DNA of 35,228 bases from Dehalococcoidia bacterium (GTDB taxonomy: Bacteria > Chloroflexota > Dehalococcoidia > GIF9 > UBA5629): contig JAFGLP010000090.1 in NCBI GenBank assembly GCA_016927965.1, forward strand, positions 1 to 35,228, given 5' to 3'. The translations under genes were made by a program, and so were the position numbers. Within the stretch, counting starts at the first letter, position 1; each line of letters begins with the position of its first letter. Below, piece after piece: positions 31,641 to 35,228 of the stretch. The notes beneath the pieces are model-generated. The model ran no database searches. It was not told where the DNA came from and worked only from the letters and a program-made list of their open reading frames with translations.

Positions 31641-31649
31641 ATTATACCA
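31641..31649 (-). promoter_or_regulatory. Extended -10 promoter of glyS
   Basis: On the minus strand TGGTATAAT (31649-31641) is an extended -10 element. Two more TATAAT copies follow at 31639-31634 and 31629-31624, so the start of transcription may vary. No good -35 is seen, as is usual for extended -10 promoters. The leader would be about 30 bases, too short for a T-box. Confidence 0.5.
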
Positions 31650-31793
31650 CGTAGGCTCATTCGATTCTTATGCCGGATGCTAAACCGGTGCTTGAATCTG
31701 CTCATGGTGGCAGAATATAAAGTGCCCCTCTTCTGAGCCAGGGTTGTATAATAACAATGCAATATAAAGAAAAAATTAAGGGGATGTGGGTCT

Positions 31794-33338
31794 ATGATGA
31801 GATCAGGCGCGCTGCATATACTATGTCTTGTTCTATTGATGATAGCGGTAGCGGCATGCACATCGCCTGATATGCTTACATCCTCCACCCTCCCCGCACC
31901 AAAAACCCCTCCTGAACTCCCTTCCACTCCTGTCATTCAGCTTCACACTGATATATATGAAGGTCCAACCGGTACCGTTAATGACGGTACATTTTCGTTC
32001 AAATGGGGCAGCACGCTGTCTTCAGTTGATCCCTCTACACTGACATATGCAACGTTTCTGCAGGGTTACGATAGGGACTATACCCCCTTTCTGCCGGATA
32101 CGTCCCGTACATTCACAAATCTGCCTGCAGGCAGCTACATATTTTATGTAAAGGCGCAGAATACGTCGGGGCAAATTGAGCAGCAACCGGCCAGCCGCAA
32201 TTTTGCCGTCGCCAGCGCACCTCCTCAGCAATTTGCCAGGATACCGGCCCCTTCCAGCCCAGGCGGGATAACGCTGATAGGAGTGGATATAAACAGTATC
32301 GTATCTGGAAATAACGGCCTGACGCTTTACGCCCTGAGCAGCTTAAGCGGGCGGCTTTACCGGTCTGACAGCGGCGGTACCGGCTGGCTGGACATATCCG
32401 GGAAAATAGCCGGAGGTCTTCCATGGGTCGACCTAGCGGTTGCCCCCGATGATCCCCAATTTGTTGCAGTGGCAACCGACAGCGGGCGTGATATTTATGT
32501 TTCGGCAGACGGAGGAGCAACCGATTTCAGCTCTACCGGCCTTGCTTCCGCCATCGGAGCAGGACAGGCTGCCAGGTGTATCGCTATCTCACCCTCATAC
32601 AGCTCACCAAAGCGTGAGATTGCCGCCGGGACATGGAACGGCGCTGCAGGCGGCGGTGTCTTTATTAATATACTGACCAGCTTCGGAGGAGGCTGGTTCA
32701 ATGCCAACCCGGGCGGGATTGATGTATCCGCTATCGCGTACTCTCCAGGAGGCGATACACTACTGTTAGTAGCCTCGACCGGAACGGGCACATTCCTTTA
32801 TGCCGGCGTCCGTGATCTTGGTTCGCAGACAGTTACCTGGAACACCCTAAGCGGTTATCCGGTAGAGTTATGCATACCAGGCAAAGGCACGCCGGGGACC
32901 GCCCCCAACTATGCCGCTATTTCACTGCCTGGAGACTATGACAGCAGCAGACCATATTCACGGCAGGTATTCGTATCCTGGAGCAGGAACCATGCCAGTC
33001 AGGGCATTTACCGTGTCGCTGACTCGATTCCATATAGTATGAATGCGCCGGAACCGGTAGCATCCATTGCATTTTACGGCACCACGGCCAGCGGCAAACT
33101 GCTGGCAGGAGCAGTCAAATGCATCAGCAGCGCCGGCTGCTACCAGGTGCAAACTTATCTCTGCACTAACCCTGTCAATAACTACCCGGTATGGCTGGTC
33201 AGCCAGAAACCTCCCACCGGATCACGCGCCGCCATGGTAGCATGGTCGCCTGACGGGAAAACAGGTTTTGCCGGCACAAGCGGCACCGAAAGCGCGGTAT
33301 CTCACAGCATTAACAACGGAAACACATGGAACCAGTAA
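31794..33338 (+). CDS. Asp-box lipoprotein, truncated paralogue of the 967-residue protein
   Basis: A 514-residue lipoprotein. The signal peptide ends in a lipobox (LLMIAVAAC, Cys22). A fibronectin/Y_Y_Y-like domain covers about residues 45-140 (FSFKWGSTLSSVDPSTLTYA, AGSYIFYVKAQNTSGQ). Then follow propeller repeats with Asp-box-like SDSGGTGWLD and SADGGATDFS. The segments QKPPTGSRAAMVAWSPDGKT and SINNGNTWNQ align with EKPPTGSGTSGYGNAQVAWS and SRDNGQTWNQ of the protein at 13986. The frame stops right after NTWNQ, where the paralogue continues for over 500 residues, and nothing recognisable follows. AAGGGG precedes the ATG. It is either a shortened functional form or a gene that lost its 3' half. 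Confidence 0.78.
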   Translation: MMRSGALHILCLVLLMIAVAACTSPDMLTSSTLPAPKTPPELPSTPVIQLHTDIYEGPTGTVNDGTFSFKWGSTLSSVDPSTLTYATFLQGYDRDYTPFLPDTSRTFTNLPAGSYIFYVKAQNTSGQIEQQPASRNFAVASAPPQQFARIPAPSSPGGITLIGVDINSIVSGNNGLTLYALSSLSGRLYRSDSGGTGWLDISGKIAGGLPWVDLAVAPDDPQFVAVATDSGRDIYVSADGGATDFSSTGLASAIGAGQAARCIAISPSYSSPKREIAAGTWNGAAGGGVFINILTSFGGGWFNANPGGIDVSAIAYSPGGDTLLLVASTGTGTFLYAGVRDLGSQTVTWNTLSGYPVELCIPGKGTPGTAPNYAAISLPGDYDSSRPYSRQVFVSWSRNHASQGIYRVADSIPYSMNAPEPVASIAFYGTTASGKLLAGAVKCISSAGCYQVQTYLCTNPVNNYPVWLVSQKPPTGSRAAMVAWSPDGKTGFAGTSGTESAVSHSINNGNTWNQ

Positions 33339-33358
33339 TATAACCGTACTGGAGTTTA

Positions 33359-34009
33359 TTATTCTACCGGCAGCCTGAGCACCATTTTAGCCAGATCCCA
33401 GGCATGCTCATAAAGATGAAGCCCCTTGCTGAAAGCATGTATCTCCCCGTCTTCCACTCCAATCTCCCCTGCCATATATTCCTTCAGCGTTTGCAGCCCA
33501 CCCAGGTTGGTTGGCAGACCTCCCCACAGGTCCCAGCTCCTGAAATAAAGAATAAAATGAAGGGCGCCGTCCTGTATACGCGTATCCACCAGCCTCAAGC
33601 AGGGCGGGTCAACCTGGTAGATGCTGTCCTTGCTGCCGACGCACATGCACATCTGGTTGGTATCATGGCCCTGCTTATACCGGCGGATAATCTCATCGAT
33701 CTGAGCTGTGAGAAACTCCCCGTATGTATACTCCTCATTTTCCTGCCTGTCAGCGGTCATCAGGTAGGACATATATTCATCGATGACCTCATCAGTGGTA
33801 GGCATAGGTACGCCCGTCGGAACATCAGGGCTGAGAGGACGAATACCCGGTTTGCTGATATTAATAGCTACCAGCTCGATTTCCTTGCGGCGGATACCTT
33901 CGAAGCTGCCCTGCTGTATAACGTACTCCCGCCCCTCAAACAACGCTTTCTGCAGGCACTGATACCATGCATCGCCCAGGCTCAAAGCATCCACAACCGT
34001 TAAGTTCAT
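33359..34009 (-). CDS. Thymidylate synthase homologue, short methanogen-like type
   Basis: A 216-residue protein that carries the thymidylate synthase signature in compressed form. The catalytic Cys lies in VDPPCLRLVD (Cys137), then comes FILYFRSWDLWGGLPTNLGG, equivalent to the RS-D and P-N substrate-binding residues, and near the end SKGLHLYEHAWDL, equivalent to HIYxNH. Thymidylate synthase methylates dUMP with methylenetetrahydrofolate; methanogen members of similar size are known and may use other folates. I use the ATG at 34009, since the TTG at 34039 has no ribosome-binding site and adds a non-family leader. Related hydroxymethylases of dUMP or dCMP share these motifs and are an alternative. 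Confidence 0.8.
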   Translation of the reverse strand: MNLTVVDALSLGDAWYQCLQKALFEGREYVIQQGSFEGIRRKEIELVAINISKPGIRPLSPDVPTGVPMPTTDEVIDEYMSYLMTADRQENEEYTYGEFLTAQIDEIIRRYKQGHDTNQMCMCVGSKDSIYQVDPPCLRLVDTRIQDGALHFILYFRSWDLWGGLPTNLGGLQTLKEYMAGEIGVEDGEIHAFSKGLHLYEHAWDLAKMVLRLPVE

Positions 34010-34115
34010 CTTCTTGCCAAGTATATTAAGCAAGAGCAACCGCTATGTCAAGACCCTTTTCCCGGACAGTGAAATGCTATAATGACTTCCAGTAATAAAT
34101 TCGGAGGCTATTCAT

Positions 34116-34397
34116 ATGAGCTGGCAGGAGATTTTAGGGATCGTCGGCGGTCTCTTGGGCAATATAGGTATCGTACCCCAGATAGCCCGGCTGTTCCGTT
34201 TTAAATCAGCGTACGAGATAAGTCTGCCTTTCATTTTTATCTGGATAAGCAGCCTGACCTGCTGGCTGGCCTACGGCATACTGTTCGGGCTTTTCGCAAT
34301 AATATTCTGGAATGCCATTACGCTGGTGCTGGCTTTATTGATTCTCTATGCTAAATATAAATGGGGCATGCGCAGCAAGCCAAATACGACAGGTTAA
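34116..34397 (+). CDS. SemiSWEET / PQ-loop family transporter
   Basis: A 93-residue membrane protein with three helices: ILGIVGGLLGNIGIVPQIAR, ISLPFIFIWISSLTCWLAYG and IIFWNAITLVLALLILYAKY. The first contains the PQ motif (Pro21-Gln22) followed by FRFKSAYEIS, and the third has the conserved WN. SemiSWEETs work as dimers and let sugars (in some cases other small solutes) cross the membrane. A CGGAGG ribosome-binding site stands 11 bases before the ATG. No sugar-use genes are adjacent, so the substrate is open. Confidence 0.87.
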   Translation: MSWQEILGIVGGLLGNIGIVPQIARLFRFKSAYEISLPFIFIWISSLTCWLAYGILFGLFAIIFWNAITLVLALLILYAKYKWGMRSKPNTTG

Positions 34398-34437
34398 TTG
34401 ATTTTTCTGTCCGCTATAACGATAATTAAAAACTACT

Positions 34438-35130
34438 ATGATTAAAGTTGTATGCTTCGATTTTTTTAATACACTGGCCTATTTCGACCCGCCGCGTGAT
34501 AAATTCTACGCCAAAGTCGCCGGGGATTTTGGAGTAAAGGTAACCCCTGAGGCCATTGAAAAGGCGCTGCCTGAAGCCGATTCCTACTGGCGACTTGAGA
34601 ACTTTAAATCACCAATCAGGACACGCGAGGATAATGATAAGTACCCCGTTTACACGCAGTACGCCCTGCGCATATTGAAAGGCGCCACCCCGCCAGCAAC
34701 ACCCGAGCAGGCATTGCAAATACTGGCCAAGGCGTTCTCCGTCGGTTTTAAATTCGTAGCCTTTCAAGACTCGTTGCCCGCCCTGTCCGATTTAAAAAAC
34801 AGGAAACTTACGGTGGGAGTTATCTCGAATATAGGGCAGGAGATAGACTCGTATTGCAGCGAACTGGGATTCGAACCTTACCTGGATTTCAAGGTCACCT
34901 CGTTCGAGGTAGGTTACGATAAACCCCGGCCTGAGATATTCCAGCTTGCGCTGAAAAAAGCCGGCTGCAGCCCGGAGGAAGCCGTCTTTGTTGGAGACCA
35001 GTACGAACAGGACATCCTGGGAGCAAGAGGGGTCGGAATGAAACCGGTGCTGATAGACCGCAAGAAATCAGGCAACAACCCCGATTGCCAGGTGATAGAT
35101 TCACTTCTCAGCATCCCCGGTCTTATTTAG
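34438..35130 (+). CDS. HAD-superfamily hydrolase lacking the second motif I aspartate
   Basis: A 230-residue HAD hydrolase with a helical cap. Motif I is VCFDFFNTL: nucleophile Asp8 is present but the residue two further on is Phe10, not Asp. Motif II is VGVISNIG, motif III the Lys in GYDKPRPEIF and motif IV FVGDQYEQDILGARGVGM. Phosphatases of the family normally need the second Asp as acid/base, whereas haloacid dehalogenases carry an aromatic residue there (DxYGT). The cleft may therefore serve C-halogen or another hydrolysis. This is suggestive only. There is no clear ribosome-binding site. It is followed by a terminator. Confidence 0.85.
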   Translation: MIKVVCFDFFNTLAYFDPPRDKFYAKVAGDFGVKVTPEAIEKALPEADSYWRLENFKSPIRTREDNDKYPVYTQYALRILKGATPPATPEQALQILAKAFSVGFKFVAFQDSLPALSDLKNRKLTVGVISNIGQEIDSYCSELGFEPYLDFKVTSFEVGYDKPRPEIFQLALKKAGCSPEEAVFVGDQYEQDILGARGVGMKPVLIDRKKSGNNPDCQVIDSLLSIPGLI

Positions 35131-35149
35131 TTAAACCCGCTCTCAAATA

Positions 35150-35228
35150 TCAAAGACCCCGCAGAAACTCGGGCCTCAGCAGGGCAGGGTCTTTTTTAGC
35201 CAGAATAGCGTCAAGCTGATGCAGCATC
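35150..35228 (-). CDS. Possible 3' end of a leftward gene cut by the right edge
   Basis: A minus-strand frame enters from the right edge and ends at a TGA at 35152-35150. The last residues read HQLDAILAKKDPALLRPEFL and then RGL. The composition looks like a real amphipathic C-terminus, but 25 codons are too few to name a family, and the inverted repeat of the terminator lies in it. Confidence 0.35.
   Translation of the reverse strand, partial: MLHQLDAILAKKDPALLRPEFLRGL
35152..35197 (+). terminator. Intrinsic terminator after the HAD hydrolase gene
   Basis: AAAGACCC (35152-35159) and GGGTCTTT (35187-35194) form an 8-bp stem, followed by a T-run to 35197. The loop of 27 bases is long but may contain an inner stem. 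It overlaps the possible end of a leftward gene. Confidence 0.6.

Noticed and set aside
31604..31793. T-box leader upstream of glyS
   Set aside because: No T-box core sequence or terminator is seen, and the likely leader is only about 30 bases.
34010..34039. TTG at 34039 as the start of the thymidylate synthase homologue
   Set aside because: No ribosome-binding site; the ATG at 34009 gives a protein of the usual length.

Overview
The window is typical bacterial DNA of moderate GC content. It is densely coded on both strands and has no mobile element, phage gene, CRISPR array, rRNA or tRNA that I can recognise. Several features together suggest an anaerobic member of the Chloroflexota, most likely Dehalococcoidia or a relative: an archaeal-type (AglB/STT3) oligosaccharyltransferase, a short methanogen-type thymidylate synthase homologue, a dimeric glycyl-tRNA synthetase, B12-remodelling genes without corrin-ring synthesis, tandem DUF2889 proteins, a DUF169 protein, and large secreted Ig-like and Asp-box proteins. 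The lineage is an inference from gene content only.

Layout. (1) 1-1093 (-): the N-terminal part of an STT3/AglB oligosaccharyltransferase, running off the left edge. (2) 1323-2853 (+): a periplasmic solute-binding sensor joined to an HD-GYP c-di-GMP phosphodiesterase, split by a one-base frameshift near 1980. (3) 2898-9621 (+): a promoter, a cobalamin riboswitch with a visible antiterminator/terminator pair, then cbiB-cobD-cobQ-cobO-cobT-cobS-cobU, tightly packed and partly overlapping. These convert cobyrinic acid a,c-diamide (or salvaged cobinamide) to cobalamin. (4) 9632-11560 (-): a soluble PAS-PAS hybrid histidine kinase. It is divergent from (5) 11740-16889 (+), two large envelope proteins: an Ig-like/transmembrane protein with a Cys/His-containing cytoplasmic tail, and an Asp-box propeller protein with a C-terminal anchor. 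A 9-bp inverted repeat sits between the divergent genes, directly against the rightward promoter. (6) 17084-21612 (+): a MoxR AAA+ ATPase, a CoxE-like VWA protein, two tandem DUF2889 paralogues, a PHP-family phosphoesterase and a DUF169 protein. This looks like an uncharacterised maturation or remodelling module. (7) 21660-24781 (+): hypoxanthine phosphoribosyltransferase (apparently leaderless), adenine deaminase and a crotonase-family protein, ended by a strong bidirectional terminator. (8) 31603-24812 (-): glyS, sbcD, a NarX-like sensor kinase and its LuxR-type regulator, then an alpha/beta hydrolase and a lone receiver protein. (9) 31794-33338 (+): a lipoprotein paralogue of the Asp-box protein that stops abruptly halfway along the homology. 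(10) 33359-35228: a thymidylate synthase homologue (-), a SemiSWEET transporter (+), a HAD hydrolase lacking the second acidic residue of motif I (+), a terminator, and the possible 3' end of another leftward gene at the right edge.

How the parts work together. The cob operon is a self-contained late B12 pathway controlled by its own product. hpt and ade form an adenine to hypoxanthine to IMP salvage route. Three signalling units (HD-GYP, PAS hybrid kinase, NarX/LuxR pair) lie beside surface-protein genes. The least understood and potentially most interesting part is the MoxR/VWA/DUF2889 cluster, preceded by a leader in which one CCCTCCA arm can pair either with its hairpin partner or with the ribosome-binding site.
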